Shown: in pieces, positions 1 through 12,028 of the stretch
How the letters are laid out: every line of letters starts with the position of its first letter
Position numbering within the stretch: the first letter of the stretch is position 1
Origin: Miscanthus floridulus
Lineage: Eukaryota; Streptophyta; Magnoliopsida; Poales; Poaceae
Length of the DNA stretch: 64,000 bases
NCBI RefSeq assembly: GCF_019320115.1
Contig: NC_089587.1
Location: 89,918,939-89,982,938, forward strand
Direction: 5' to 3'
Translations under genes and position numbers: made by a program
Notes under the pieces: model-generated
What the model saw: only the letters and a program-made list of their open reading frames with translations
Told to the model about the DNA's origin: nothing
Databases searched by the model: none

Positions 1-1099
1 AGCCTTTTGTGGCTTCCTCAACAATGTGGACTTAGGCAAACCTTAGTGGTGAGCTAAACCACGGGATAAATCTTGTGTCTTGTGTGCTTCATCTTTACTA
101 TACTTGTAGTTCATTTTATTGCTAGCTGTTGCTAGGGTTTAGTTGCTCGATTTATTATTGTGTGAAGTTTCTGTGGTATCCAGTCTTTGAACTGGATCTT
201 GGCTTTATATTGCAGGATTAAGCAACTAGTAGGGTCAGGTTTATATCTATTAAATCTCAACTGTGTTAGATTATTTTTCGTAGAGCGGTAGTGCCACCCT
301 GTAAGGCCGGCAGTGTCGCCCTATGTTCTAACAGAGTTTTGAGTTGAATTTTTACAGGCCTATTCACCCCCCCCTCTAGGCCTTCTTTATCTTCCTGTAG
401 ATCCTACACGGATGCGCCAGTCAGTAACCAATAGTTACAAATCGCCAAAGAGCTGTTGGAGTGACCGGACTCAGCCCGAAGTCCAGTCAACCCCGACCTG
501 ACGCATTAGGTCACCAAAAACGCTCTCTAGACCCTTACTGATGTTGACTAGACGCTGGTTTACCTGCGTCCGGTCCTACATCAACACCGAAACCTTGCTG
601 GCCCTGTTCCAGTGTCGTGTCCAGTCGTCATCGCTGCATTTGGTCCAGTGTCCGATCAGTGGAGCAATGTTCCATTCACCTTCAAAACAGAAACCTTTGT
701 GAATGAGTTTGACTCCAATCGATCTTTGGGCTGTCTCTGAGCTACCTAGTGCTAAGTTTGATAAGTGTGCACCACACCAAACACATTAGACTCATCTAGG
801 TCAAGCTACTAGTTCATACTCCCATAATAGTACGGCCAAAGAAAAAATAAAGTCATAAACTACTCTAAGTGTCTCTCCAGCGTCAATCGACACTTAGAAC
901 TAGTCCATCCTTAACCTTATCGTCCATCCTTTGAAAACCGAAACAATTTCCATCGATAGGGGCACAAAAACCATTGATTGCCTAAACAATCTCCATTATC
1001 GTGACCTAACTCAAATTGCCTCTGCAAAACACACATTAGTCACAATAATCTTATATCGTCCTTAATCACCAAAACCCACTAGGGGCCTAGATGCTTTCA
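1..1099 (-). mobile_element. LTR of a Ty1/copia element (SIRE/Maximus-like), cut by window edge
   Basis: Read on the minus strand, this segment begins with TGAAAGCATC directly after a purine-rich tract, as expected for a 3' LTR. It contains the C-run segment (plus strand TTCACCCCCCCCTCTAGGCC, near 363-382) that is common in LTRs of SIRE/Maximus-type copia elements of grasses. No protein is encoded. The distal LTR end is not seen, so the LTR may run beyond position 1. Family assignment rests on recognised sequence character and is moderately sure. Confidence 0.6.
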
Positions 1100-1114
1100 A
1101 TCTCCCCTTTTTGG
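1100..1114 (-). other. Polypurine tract of the copia element
   Basis: On the minus strand this reads CCAAAAAGGGGAGAT and abuts the LTR start. It would prime plus-strand DNA synthesis during reverse transcription. The upstream minus-strand text is of the type usual in front of the 3' LTR of SIRE/Maximus elements. Confidence 0.6.
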
Positions 1115-2398
1115 CGATTGATGACAACATAACCTCGAGTATGTGTATAAGAGATGGGTGAGGTTTTCAACAAGCTTGGTTCATATAAGCAAATGACAAT
1201 GATAATAAGGGATTAGGAATGCTTACATGACCCAAGCCAACATCATGTACTCAATAGATATGAAATAAGCATGAGTACGAAACATAGAGCTCATTTGAAT
1301 TGGAGTATAATACGGAAGCAAGGCAAATGAGCATAAACAAGTAACATGACATAGATAACAAAGTAGAGAGCACACATGTCACAAATGTCTCACGATCACA
1401 CATATATCACATATATCACAATGCATGAAAAGTAAACATGATAGGTATGAGACACACATAAAAGAACGAGTCCATCTCACACGCTCCCCCTAAGTCTAAC
1501 ATACTCGCTCCCTCTCCCTCTTTGGCATCAAGCACCAAAACCTAAGGGTCAGTCGGCAGGACTGGAGCAAACAAGTCAGGCATTGAGGTGCGGTGAGAGA
1601 TCTAAAACTAAGTAGCATCATCCTCGAACTATGGACTCAGGACTGTTGGACCTGTTGGAGCTAGCTGAAGCTGACCCTATGACTCTAGAACTGCAAGTGA
1701 AGCGGTCTAGGTCTACTTCATGGTCTCGGTAATTGGGTTAGCTGGCTAAGAGGTAGAACCTAAAGCTGTAGCTTGACCCTATGGCTCTGAAGCTATCTTT
1801 GTCGCTAAGGCCTCAAATGTAGGAGTGACTGTCAGAGGCAGCTCTAACGAAGCAACAAAAGATGAAAGAGTCTTAGTCGTCCCTATGACCAGAGCTGCTA
1901 CAGTAGTAATAGGCACCCGAAGCTCTGGAGGTGTGGGGTGACCTGTGATCTAACTGAAAGTGGTAGCCAAGCTCCTAGAGACCATTGTGTCACTAACACT
2001 GACTCAGACTGAGTAGAAGTGAAACCAATGGTGATTAGCGTGAAGCCCTAAGCCTACTCTGTCATTGGTGTAGCGAACCACTGAGACACCTGCTCGGAGA
2101 GTGAGGCAAACTATGTAGCTAGTTGTCCCTGACTCTGAAGCCCACTAGGCTATAACGCTAGAGTCACTGGGGTAGTAGTAACTGTCTCCACAAGCTGCTG
2201 CATTGGTTGATAAGGCGCAACACCCGTAGCAGTGAGGACGTGCTGCATGAATCCAAAGGCTATTTGTTGGAAAGAGAGAAGCTACTGCTGAACGACCTGC
2301 TACTGCTGCTGAAAATGATCCTATCATGCCTGCATCTGAGCAATAGCTGCTGTTGTGGCCTGAACCTAACATGCCTGATCCTGCTGCACCCTCTCAAG
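1115..2398 (-). mobile_element. Non-coding 3' internal region of the copia element
   Basis: About 1.3 kb between the env-like remnant and the polypurine tract. No convincing reading frame is present on either strand; the short frames here lack any recognisable domain. A second pyrimidine block with a TTTGGCATCAAGC phrase lies near 1485-1530 and resembles the border segment near 1105, suggesting internal sequence repetition typical of these elements. Confidence 0.5.
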
Positions 2399-3146
2399 TA
2401 TAGCAATCAAGGTAGGGTTTGTCTAAGGTGGCTGAGGTGGAGGTGAGCTAGAGCCACTAGCCTCTCTATCATGAGCTTGGGGAGCCATCTATGGAATAGG
2501 TTGGTAGTCCTCATCCGAGCTATTAGACGGGTCATCCTTGACCTCGTCATCTTGTTGTGCCTCTAGGTCTGCAAGCTCTGACTCTGCTAATCCTCTAATA
2601 GCCTCATCCTGCTTGGCCTCTATCTCTAGCACATGTGGCCTCTTACGACGCCACTGCCTCGGTGTCCTGCTCCCAGTGCTGTGACCCATCAGCCGGCTCA
2701 TGTCATACTCAGGAAACACTATAGTAGTGCTAGTCAACTCAGCCTAAGCCTTAACTGGTATAGGTGTTAGTGCCATGAAGATCAGAAAGCAGATCCAATG
2801 AGCATATGACAACTGATGGTGGCCCTTGAAGCCCTCTAGCAAAGTGTCCTCCATCTCTGAAAGAATCACATCCCAAATATCAATCTCTGTCTAAGAGATC
2901 AGATGGTGAACTAATCATAGCTGAATGCGCATCAATCCCTCTCGGTAGCCACCCCTAGGAAGCAGGATGGCCCTAAACCTAAAGTAAGAACGTTCTTTCA
3001 TCGGCAGTAAGAAGGAAGTTTCAAATTGTATGATACTAGCATCTTGCTCTGGGTCTACTATGGTTGCTAATTTCTCTAGCACGTCAGTAGATGAACTGAT
3101 GAACATATAAACTAGTATGAAGCTAGCAACAATCAGTCTGGCAATT
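2399..3146 (-). pseudogene. Env-like / plant transposon protein remnant of a copia element
   Basis: Minus-strand frames at 2915-3146, about 2740-2914 and 2399-2737 follow one another in different frames with stops between them. The last part contains FPEYDMSRLMG, a basic stretch RRKRPHVLEIEAK and an acidic tail ending SSDEDYQPIP, followed by a TAG and then MAPQAHDREASG and a proline-rich end. This layout fits the env-like ORF between pol and the 3' LTR in SIRE/Maximus elements. The upstream boundary near 3146 is where similarity to such an ORF stops, so the element is truncated there. Function of this protein is not established. It is clearly non-functional here. Confidence 0.45.
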
Positions 3147-3484
3147 TAAAGCCATATGTTCAGAGAGTGGTGGCTTCTGAGGAAAAAGCCTTCTGAAGTC
3201 ACATCTCTCTGTACGATGACTTCTTAATTATGTCGAGCAGACTAGCACTGGCTAAGCCTGGTTTTGGCTTTCTTCACCAGAAAGAGGTGAAAGCTTTCTG
3301 AATAAGAAAGGGGGCCGTCGTTAATTGGCATTGTGTAACTTGTCTCTGGTCAAACGGGTTGAAGCTTCTGAGATGCACAAAGTGGGCATGCATATATATA
3401 CAATAATTTCTCTCAAACATTTGCCATGTTCAAGTTCAATGCAGCAAGTGCATATAGTACACCACTGTACAGCATGTATAGGTG
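3147..3484. other. Unassigned sequence between copia remnant and LINE
   Basis: I see no gene, no terminal repeat and no recognisable domain here. It may be host DNA or unrecognised 5' sequence of the following LINE. Confidence 0.3.
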
Positions 3485-3594
3485 TACTTATTTCTCATGT
3501 TCTGTATAAGATGGTTTTATTATATGTATAAGATTGTTCAATGTAGCAAGGTTGATGACTCCGCGGTATTCGGCTTCAAGCAAGCCAGCCAGGC

Positions 3595-4017
3595 AATGAT
3601 GTTCTAGTAAATATTAATGACGGTTCAGGGTTACAATCCCCTTCAGGTACAAATGAAAAAAATTTATCTCCTTTGAATTCAACTGAAGGGCTTCGACGTA
3701 GTACACGTACTAATATCCAATCTGCTGATGGAATTTCCACAGCTGACGAGGATATGACAAGCAAAGCTATGCGAAGGGCTGCCATTCGAAATTTAGATAG
3801 CCCTCCAGAGAAGAAGTCGATGGCTGCACAGAGTGTGGTGCCACATTCGCTTTCATCTCCATTGATTCCACAGCCTAGTACACACAGCTCATGCCCTGCT
3901 ATTTCCTTTATTCCTATTTCGAATGCTTCTTGTGTTAGAAATCTCAGTAACTTAGGTTATAAATTAGGTAATAGCAGTGCAGAGTGTACTTTGTCTATCA
4001 ATGCTTTAAAAAAATAG
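3595..4017 (+). pseudogene. LINE ORF1 C-terminal remnant
   Basis: An open frame of about 140 codons with a phrase GLRRSTRTN and a Ser/Pro-rich middle, ending SINALKK. It resembles the low-complexity C-terminal part of plant L1 ORF1 (gag-like) proteins. The RNA-binding zinc knuckle expected upstream is not present, so the copy is 5'-truncated. It lies 280 bp upstream of the ORF2 remnant. Assignment is by position and general character. Confidence 0.4.
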
Positions 4018-4297
4018 AAGTTGATAGAAAAATTGTAACACCACCTACAAAACAATTGAAAAAAGGAGATATGAATGCGGGGGTAGTAAACCATTGATTC
4101 TTGATGCTAGTGATGACGAGGCCATCGTAGATGACAATCTGCTCGCTCATTTGATCAAGATGTGTCAGAGGTGGATTTTGAGGACATGGACCTAGACACA
4201 AAATTATGTGATCTGAAGGCCACTGCCCAAAAATCAAAATCTACCTCGAGAAAATGTAAGATCCGGAAAAGGGTCATAAATAAAACCTAGTTTACCA

Positions 4298-5351
4298 ATG
4301 AAAGGTTTCTTTTGGAATAGCAGAGGTTTATTGGACCTAGCTAAATTCCGATATATTTCGGAGGCAGTAAAGGACCATAGTCTAGATTTCATTGCTATCA
4401 TGAAAACAGGGAAACAAGACATGTCAAAGACGAATTTGGCATGACTCTCAGGAGGTGCGGATTTCATTTGGCATTGTCTTCCATCTCGTGGTAGATCTGG
4501 TGGAATCCTTCTTGTAGTCAATACAGAAATGCTACACCTTTCCTTTATTGGAGTTCTATATTAAATTCCATTTATGCAACAAGGCAGATAATTTCAAATG
4601 GATCCTTATGGCGGTCTATGGTCTAGTCCAGGATGATTTTAAATCAGCCTTTTTAGCTGAACTAGTTAGAGCATGCCAACAAAATCCTTTGCCCACATTA
4701 ATTGGTGGAGATTTTAATATTTTGAGATCTAGCAAAGATAAAAATAATGACAGATACGTTGATCGTTGGCCTTTCCTATTCAATGTTGTTATTGATAGTT
4801 TTGAATTTTGGGAAATTGATTTAATGGGACGACAATTTACTTGGGCCAATTCACTACCTAAACCCACATATGAGAGATTGAATAGGGCTCTTATGTCAAC
4901 TGAATGGGAGTTTAAGTATCCTTTAGTCTCGCTACATGCCTTTGATAGGGGGGTGTCGGACCACACACCCCTACTCTTAGATGCGGGAACACCGGCTTTT
5001 AAGGGGAATGGAAAACAGTTCAAACTTGGACTAAGTTGGTTCACCCATGAGGATTTCAATGATCGAGTTATTGAAATTTGGAATAGGCCGGTGAAAGGTA
5101 GGAATTTAGTCCAACGTTGGAACAATAAGTGTAGTGCCTTACGGAGACACTTACGTAGATGGGCTTCCCATATTAGTGGAGTTTATAAGCAAAGAAAGGT
5201 CAAACTTCAATCAATAATTAATGACCTAGACATTGCTGCAGAGGTCAAGGATTTGACTGAACCTAAACAAGAAAATCTTGCTCAATCTCGGGACCAACTA
5301 CCAAATTACTTAGAGAAGAGGAAATCAAGTACTATAAGAGGGCAAAGGTAA
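4298..5351 (+). pseudogene. LINE ORF2: AP-type endonuclease domain
   Basis: ORF2 begins with MKGFFWNSRGL at 4298, the usual start of the endonuclease of plant L1 elements. The frame is broken by stops and a shift before 4548; from there an open frame reaches 5351. It contains IGGDFNILR and, later, GVSDHTPLLLD, the two conserved catalytic-region motifs of the exonuclease-endonuclease-phosphatase fold. In live elements this enzyme nicks target DNA for target-primed reverse transcription. The N-terminal QE motif region is damaged. Confidence 0.8.
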
Positions 5352-6700
5352 AAGATGTCCTTTTGGGAGATAACAACACTAGATACTTCCAAATGGTCGC
5401 CAATGGTAAACATCGGAAAAAAGAATTTTTTCCCTTGATCATGAAAATGGCATTGTTGAGGGTCAGGCAAACCTAAAAGCCTATATCACTGGGTTTTATA
5501 AGGAACTTTTTGGAGAACCTAAGGTTAGTTCCTTTACTCTGGAGGAGGATAGGATCTTTAATATTCCTCAGGTTACACAGACTGAGAATGAAGTTCTAAC
5601 CGGCCCCTTTACCGAGCAAGAAGTGCAAGAAGCGATTTTTGATATAGAACATAATAAAGCACCTGGTCCAGATGGTTTTCCAGCTGAATTTAATCAGAAA
5701 TTCTAGAATACCATCAAAGAGGATCTAATGCAAATGTTCCATAACTTATATGCAGGGGATTTACCGCTTTTTAGTTTAAACTCTGGGGTAATTATCCTTA
5801 TCCCATAAGTCCAAGAAGCGAACGTGATCCAACAATATCGGTCGATCTGCCTGCTTAATATGAGCTTCAAAATTTTTACAAAAGTTGTAACCAATAGGCT
5901 AAATTCAGTGGCAGAACATGTTATTAGTCCAACTCAAACAACGTTTATGCGAGGATGAAACATTCTGGAGGGTCTTGTCATCTTGCATGAGGCTGTTCAT
6001 GAGTTGCATCGAAAGAAACAGAGTGGGGTAATCCTCAAGATAGATTTTGAAAATGCGTATGATAAAGTTAAATGGCCCTTTCTCTTTCAAGCACCACGAA
6101 TGAAAAAGGGTTTTCGCCCAAGTGGATAAATTGGGTTAAAACTTTCATTTCAGGTGAGAGTGTAGCAATTAATGTTAATGACAATGTCGGGCATTTCTTT
6201 CAAACTAGGAAAGGCCTTCGACAGGGCGATCCTTTATCCCCATTACTTTTTAACATTGTAGCAGATATGCTAGTTATTCTTATGAATATGGCCAAAGTGG
6301 ACGGACAGATTAGTGGAGTAGTGCCTCATCTCATCGATGGTGGATTATCTATTCTACAATACGCTGACGATACAATTCTTTTTATGGATCATGACCTTGA
6401 GAAAGCCCGAAACATGAAGCTGCTGCTTTGTGCTTTTGAGCAAGTATCGGGTTTAAAAATCAATTTTCATAAGAGTGAATTGTTCTATTTTGGAAATGCC
6501 CAAGACCACCTTGATCAATACGTCGAACTGTTTGGCTGTAAGTCTGGTGATTTTCCAATTCGATATTTGGGAATTCCTATACATTTTAGGAAGCTTAGGA
6601 ATGCTGAGTGGAGGAAGGTTGAGCAACGTTTTGAGAGGCGACTTGGTAGTTGGAAAGGGAAACATCTTTCAATTGGGGACGCTTAATATTGATAAATTCA
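5352..6700 (+). pseudogene. LINE ORF2: reverse transcriptase domain
   Basis: Fragments in several frames. Around 5630-6060 one can read NKAPGPDGFPAEF, FKIFTKVVTNRL and DFENAYDKVKW, the early RT blocks, with stops between them. An open frame at 6072-6686 holds LRQGDPLSPLLFN, the catalytic LQYADDTILF and FPIRYLGIPI, in the usual RT order. The catalytic YADD is preserved although the gene is broken elsewhere. Confidence 0.85.
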
Positions 6701-7044
6701 GTGCTTAGCAGCCTACCAATGTATATGATGTCCTTCTTTGCCCTGCCAAAAGGAGTCCAAAAGAAATTGGATTATTTCCTGTCTAGATTTTACTAGCAAG
6801 GTGATGAGCAAAAAAAGAAATATCGTTTAGCTAAATGGAGCATATTATGTCAGCCCAAAGACCACGGAGGTCTTGGAATTCATGATCTGCATATTAAAAT
6901 ATTGCTCTACTTAGTAAATGGTTGTTCAAGTTACTTACCACAGAGGGGACTTGGCAACAATTACTCCACAATAAATATTTAGGCTCAAAACCATTAATAC
7001 AAGTGGAATGAAAAAATGGGGACTCACATTTTTGGTCTAGTCTT

Positions 7045-8080
7045 ATGAAGGTGAAGCGAGACTTTTTCCGCTTTGGATCCTTCATGGTAAAGGACGGAAC
7101 ACAAGTATGTTTTTGGGAAGACAAATGGCTAGGGAATTCATCTTTACAGGAACAGTACCCGTGTCTTTACAACATTGCCAGACCTAAACACGTTACCATT
7201 GCGGATGTTCTTTCTGGTCCATCACCAAACCTACTTGGCAAAGAGACCTCATTGGTCCCAAATTAGTAGCGTGGAACAATTTGTTGCCCTGTATTGCTAA
7301 TATAGAGTTGGCCCATGAACAAGATGAGTTTCACTAGAATTTATATCCAAATGGAAAATTCTCGGTGAAGTCACACTATCAAGCGTTATTACATATTGAC
7401 ATCCCAAACATTAACAAACTCATTTGGAAAGTGAAAGCCCCTCTGAAAATAAAAATCTTCGTGTGGTACCTACGACGAGGAGTTATATTGACAAAGGATA
7501 ACCTAGTAAAGCACAATTGGCAAGGTAGTAAAACTTGTTGCTTTTGTCACAAAGAAGAGACAATTAAGCACTTGTTCTTTGACTGCCGGTTTGCTTGTTT
7601 AATTTGGTCTTTTATTCATGTTGCGATAGGTCTTTTTAAAACCCCACAATATAGGGCATATGTTCAATGGCTGGCTAAGAGGTGTCAACAAAGATGTCAA
7701 GCTTTTACTCCTACTAGGAGCTGTGACTTGTTGGTCTATTTGGCTCAGCAGGAATGATAGTCTTTGAAAAGAAAAAATCGGTTTCTCCTGTGCAGGTTAT
7801 CTATTTGGTTACCCACTGGCTACGTACTTGGGCTATTCTGCAGAAGTCGGATTTGCAGGATATAGTTGTAGTGGTACAGTTGACGCAAGTGGTCATTGAT
7901 TTTTTTTCTCCCAGACACATGGGTAGCGGTCTAGTTTACGAATTTATAGTCACTAGATTGTGCCAGATTTCTTCTTTCTTTGGTTGTGTGCCTCATGTTA
8001 GGCAGAGGCAGGAAGTTGCTCTCCTTGACTTTGTATCAACTCGATGTATTGCTTATGAGGTTTTAATAAAAGCTTCATTT
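7045..8080 (+). pseudogene. LINE ORF2: C-terminal part with zinc-binding RT-associated domain
   Basis: The frame at 7365-7757 reads LIWKVKAPLKIKIFVW and then a cysteine/histidine cluster, CCFCHKEETIKHLFFDC, typical of the zinc-binding domain found after RT in plant L1 elements (zf-RVT). A second frame (7754 onward) reads VIYLVTHWLRTW, the usual C-terminal end. A frameshift separates the two. The frame at 7045-7266 is the segment just before this domain. Confidence 0.75.
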
Positions 8081-8163
8081 ATAAAAAAAAATACTTATTG
8101 GGACCTAGACTGTCGTCTTCTCAAGAAGAATCCTGCTCGTTTCCTCGCGCAGGGCCAGTAATT

Positions 8164-9122
8164 AGCGAACGATCATCCAACTCAAAAGCAGCCAACAATT
8201 TCCAGACATGTAATAGTTTCCTTTTTGGAAGAAAAAGCCCACCTCTTTTCCTTTTGGGAAACATCCCTGGCGCACCGCTCACCCCCCTCCCGCCAGTCTG
8301 ACTACCTTTATGGGTGTATGACGTCAGCGCTGACATGACCTAGAAAAAAGCAAAATATTTATTTCTAAATGTTATAACTTTTAAACGGTGTATCCATTTT
8401 AAATTCCGTATGCGCCGGTGTGTTCTACGCGATGAGACGAACAAAACTAGACCCCACTGGCATATTTTTCAAAAAAAATTTAGTAATAATTTATTTATAT
8501 TAACTTATAACATATAACTTAGAACATGTAACTTATAACGTATAACTTATAATATATAACTTATGCGAAAAAATTTGAAACACAAGAGTTACGAAACATA
8601 ACTCATATATAAAAAGTTATTAAACACAAAGGAATGAACTGACTTATAACTTATGACAAAACTTGCAAACACAAAAATTATTAACACGCAAATGAACGGA
8701 TTAACTTATAACATACCAAAACTTAGAAACACAAAAGTTATGAAATGCAACTTATATACAAAAGTTATGAAACACAACTTGTGAACATAAGTTACTCCAT
8801 ACAACTTGTGTATCTAAGTTAATGAATACAACTTTTGTGCATAAGTTCTAAGTTATAAATTATATGTTATAACTTAATACATATAAATTGCTAGTAGAAA
8901 AAATTATTCGAAATATATGCAACTGGGGGTCTAGTTTTGTTCGTCTCATCGCGTAAAACACACCGGTACAGACGGAATTAAAATTGGATACACTGTTTAG
9001 AAGTTATAGCAATTTAAAATAAATATAATGCATTTTTAGGGTGACATCAGCAACATGGAAAAGCATGCAGGGAAGGGAAAGCATGCGGTCACCATGTGCG
9101 GGGGCTAGTCGAATCGTTCGCT
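8164..9122. mobile_element. Fold-back / MITE-like element with long subterminal inverted repeats
   Basis: The ends are a 10-bp inverted repeat, AGCGAACGAT at 8164-8173 and its complement at 9113-9122. Further in, about 95 bp at 8367-8461 is repeated in inverted orientation at 8919-9016 with high identity, sharing a GCGATGAGACGAACAAAACT core. The AT-rich middle (about 8490-8880) repeats ACTTATAAC-like words many times. It encodes nothing. I see no clean target-site duplication, so the superfamily cannot be named. Confidence 0.65.
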
Positions 9123-9247
9123 GGATTCATTCTGAGTGAGCGCTCACTGAAATGGAATTGGGTTCCTCGCATGGGTGTTCCGGGCTAGCTCTTATCTTCT
9201 GGCCTCTGGGCTCTATTTACTGGGTTTCATCGCCTATTTTTGGCCCA

Positions 9248-9265
9248 TATGATATCACCTTGCTT
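9248..9265 (+). repeat. Target-site duplication of RTE LINE, left copy
   Basis: TATGATATCACCTTGCTT, identical to the copy at 12448-12465. The two copies bracket the LINE exactly, with the right copy directly after its TTG-repeat tail. Confidence 0.95.
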
Positions 9266-9380
9266 AACTCCGCCTATGGTGGGGCGCCTTTGGTGTCCCA
9301 GCATAGCAGGTCCCAAGCCCTGGTAAAGGAGGAGGGTTGTGTTAGGCGTGGCGAGCCAATGTAAAAACTTAGCCACTTAA

Positions 9381-11510
9381 ATGGAGATGAAACCCGAAAG
9401 AAAATCGTTGGGGCGTAACCCTCTTAGCGACGCGCCATATCGGAACCCGGGTATGGTGTTAAATGGGCAAGGGCCGGGTCGCCACCCCCGTGATGCGCCG
9501 TGTCGTGATCTGGGCATGGTGTCAAGTAACCAAGGATCGGGTCGTCACTTCCTTAGTGGCGCGCTACATCGGCGCCCGGGTGTAGTGAAAAATGAGCAAG
9601 GGTCTTCGCATCAGAGTCGACGGGTGCGAAGGGTAAGGAAGCTAGTCGAACCAACTAGGATCCATTTAGGTAGTTGGAATGTAGGGTCACTTACAGGTAA
9701 GTTAAGAGAATTAGTTGATACCACGACTAGGAGGTGTGTAAATATATTATGCGTTCAAGAGACTAAATGGAAGGGTCAGAAGGTGAAGGAGGTGGACAAT
9801 ACAGGTTTCAAGCTTTGGTATACAGGGACAGTCGCGAATAGAAATGGAGTAGGAGTTTTGATTGATAAGAGCCTCAAGAATAGTGTGGTGGGAGTGAGAA
9901 GGCAAGGAGATAGGATTATCTTAGTCAAGCTTGTCGTTGGTGATATGGTCTTGAACGTAATTAGTGCGTATGCCCCCCAAGTAGGCCTCGACGAGAGTGC
10001 TAAGAGACAGTTCTGGGAAGACTTAGATGGCTTGGTTAGAGCTATACCTAGTAGTGAGAAGCTTTTTATAGGAGGTGATCTTAATGGGCATGTAGGTACT
10101 ACAAGCGCAGGTTTCGAGGCAGTTCATGGAGGTTTTGGGTATGGTAGTAGGAATCAGGAGGGGGAGGAAGCTCTAGACTTCACGGTAGCTTTTGACCTGA
10201 TGATAGCCAACACTTTCTTTAGAAAGAGAGAATCTCATCTAGTGACCTTCAGTAGCGGACAACACTGTAGTCAGATTGACTTTGTCCTCGCAAGAAGAAA
10301 GGACAAACGAGCATGCTTTGATTGCAAGGTGATACCAGGGGAGTGTGTTGTTTCTCAACATAAGCTTTTGGTGGCAGATTTTCGTTTTCAGATGCGTGCC
10401 CGTAGGGATAAACAAGCTAAGATTGAAAGAACAAAGTGGTGGAAACTGAAAGGGGAGACGTCAGAGGTATTTAGGGAAAGGGTTATCAAAGGGGGCTCTT
10501 GGAAGGAAGAAGACGACATAAACAATATGTGGGACAAGATGGCAACCAACATTCGGAAGGTAGCCTCAGAGGTGTGTGGAGTAACCAAAGGAAGGGGACG
10601 TGAGGCTAAAGATACTTGGTGGTGGAACGAGGAAGTCCAAAGGACTATTAAGGAGAAGAAAGAATGCTATAGACGCTTGTACCATGACAGGAGTGTGGAC
10701 AACATAGAGAAGTATAAGGTGGCAAAGAAGACTGCAAAGCGAGCTGTAAGTGTGGCAAAGGGTAGAGCGTACGAGGATCTTTACCAACATTTGAGTACGA
10801 AGGAAGGAGAGAAGGACATTTATAGGATGGCTAGGGTTCGTGAGAGAAAGACACGGGACTTCAACCAAGTTAAGTGCATTAAGGATGAAAGGAAGCATCT
10901 CTTGGTAAAGGAGGATGAGATCCGACATCGATGGCAAGAGTATTTTGACAAATTGTTCAATGGTGAGAATATGGACACAACCTTTCAGTTGGATGACTCT
11001 TTTGATGACACCAATAGGCGCTTTGTGCGGAGAATCCAAGAATCTGAGGTCAGAGAGGCGTTGAAAAGGATGAAAGGAGGTAAGGCGATGGGACCGGATG
11101 GTATCCCAATCGAGGTGTGGAGATGCCTCGGGGACATAGCTGTAGTATGGTTAACCAAGCTGTTCAACCATATTTTTCGATCGAACAAGATGCCTGATGA
11201 GTGGAGGAGAAGTATATTGGTACCGATCTACAAGAATAAAGGGGATATTCAAAGTTGTACAAATTACCGAGGAATTAAGTTGATGAGCCATACTATGAAG
11301 CTATGGGAGAGAGTTATCGAGCATCGCTTGAGAGCAATAACGCGGGTCTCTATGAACCAATTTGGTTTCATGCCCGGAAGGTCAACCATGGAAGCCATTT
11401 TCTTAATAAGACAAGTTATGCAGCGGTATAGGGAGAAGAAGAAGGACCTACACATGGTTTTTATTGACTTGGAGAAGGCTTATGATAAAATACCAAGGAA
11501 TGTTATGTGA
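9381..11510 (+). pseudogene. RTE ORF: endonuclease plus N-terminal half of reverse transcriptase
   Basis: A 709-codon frame. After a basic, repetitive N-terminus, the endonuclease runs from roughly residue 85 to 335: LGSWNVGSLTGKL, CVQETKWKG, LFIGGDLNGHVG, QIDFVLARR and VSQHKLLVADF appear in family order. The RT follows with MGPDGIPIEVW, NYRGIKLMSH, NQFGFMPGRST and FIDLEKAYDKIPR. The frame ends at TGA 11508-11510, where the other RTE copy in this window (30447-33622) reads TGG; translation in the same frame continues downstream, so this is a nonsense mutation. The true start codon may lie further in, since residues 1-80 look like a repetitive leader. Confidence 0.9.
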
Positions 11511-11717
11511 TGGGCGTTGGATAAACATAAAGTCCCAACGAAGTACGTCGGGCTCATTAAGGACATGTACAGCAATGTTGTGACTAGAGTTCGAACAAGT
11601 GATGGAGACACGGATGACTTCCCGATTAGGATAGGACTACATCAAGGGTCAGCTTCGAGCCCTTATTTGTTTGCTTTAGTGATGGATGAGGTCACAAGGG
11701 ACATACAAGGGGATTAG
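11511..11717 (+). pseudogene. RTE reverse transcriptase, segment after the nonsense codon
   Basis: The same frame continues as DKHKVPTKYVGLIKDMY, then IGLHQGSASSPYLFALVMDEVTRDIQGD, the RT block before the catalytic aspartates. It then stops in rearranged sequence. The FADD catalytic block and the segment after it, which are visible in the other copy near 32770-32800, are missing here. Confidence 0.85.
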
Positions 11718-12028
11718 ACCTGCTATGTTGTATGGTGCAGAATGTGACAAAAGGGTTTGGTGTCCTATGTGACAAAAGGGTACCACAGAAGCTAAAAGGC
11801 AAGTTTTATAGGACGGCGATTAGACCTGCTATGTTGTATGGTGCAGAATGTTGGCCTACGAAAAGACGACATATTCAACAGCTAAAAGGCGGCAAGCGTC
11901 TGGTGTCCTATGTGACAAAAGGGTACCACAGAAGCTAAAAGGCAAGTTTTATAGGACGGCGATTAGACCTGCTATGTTGTATGGTGCAGAATGTTGGCCT
12001 ACGAAAAGACGACATATTCAACAGCTAA
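11711..12028 (+). repeat. Rearranged direct repeat inside the RTE LINE
   Basis: Positions 11759-11885 recur at 11902-12028 with a period of 143 bp and no differences that I can see. A shorter third copy of GATTAGACCTGCTATGTTG lies near 11712. This block sits where about 330 bp (relative to the other copy), including the RT active site, is missing. The structure fits template switching during reverse transcription, or a later deletion-duplication. Confidence 0.85.

Larger units (their letters stand above)
3485..8099 (+). mobile_element. L1-type LINE, degenerate
   Basis: A non-LTR retrotransposon with remnants of ORF1 and of a long ORF2 (endonuclease, reverse transcriptase, zinc-binding domain), all on the plus strand. 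An AATAAA (8065-8070) precedes a short A-run (8083-8091), a plausible 3' end. The octamer TACTTATT occurs directly after the A-run (8092-8099) and at 3485-3492, and could be a target-site duplication. Eight bases is weak evidence, so the 5' end is tentative. Numerous frameshifts and stops show that the copy is dead. Confidence 0.75.

Noticed and set aside
3485..3492. TACTTATT as certain L1 target duplication
   Set aside because: Eight AT-rich bases can match by chance; retained only as a tentative boundary.
4616..5125. 169-codon minus-strand frame in the L1 LINE
   Set aside because: Shadow of the endonuclease domain on the other strand.
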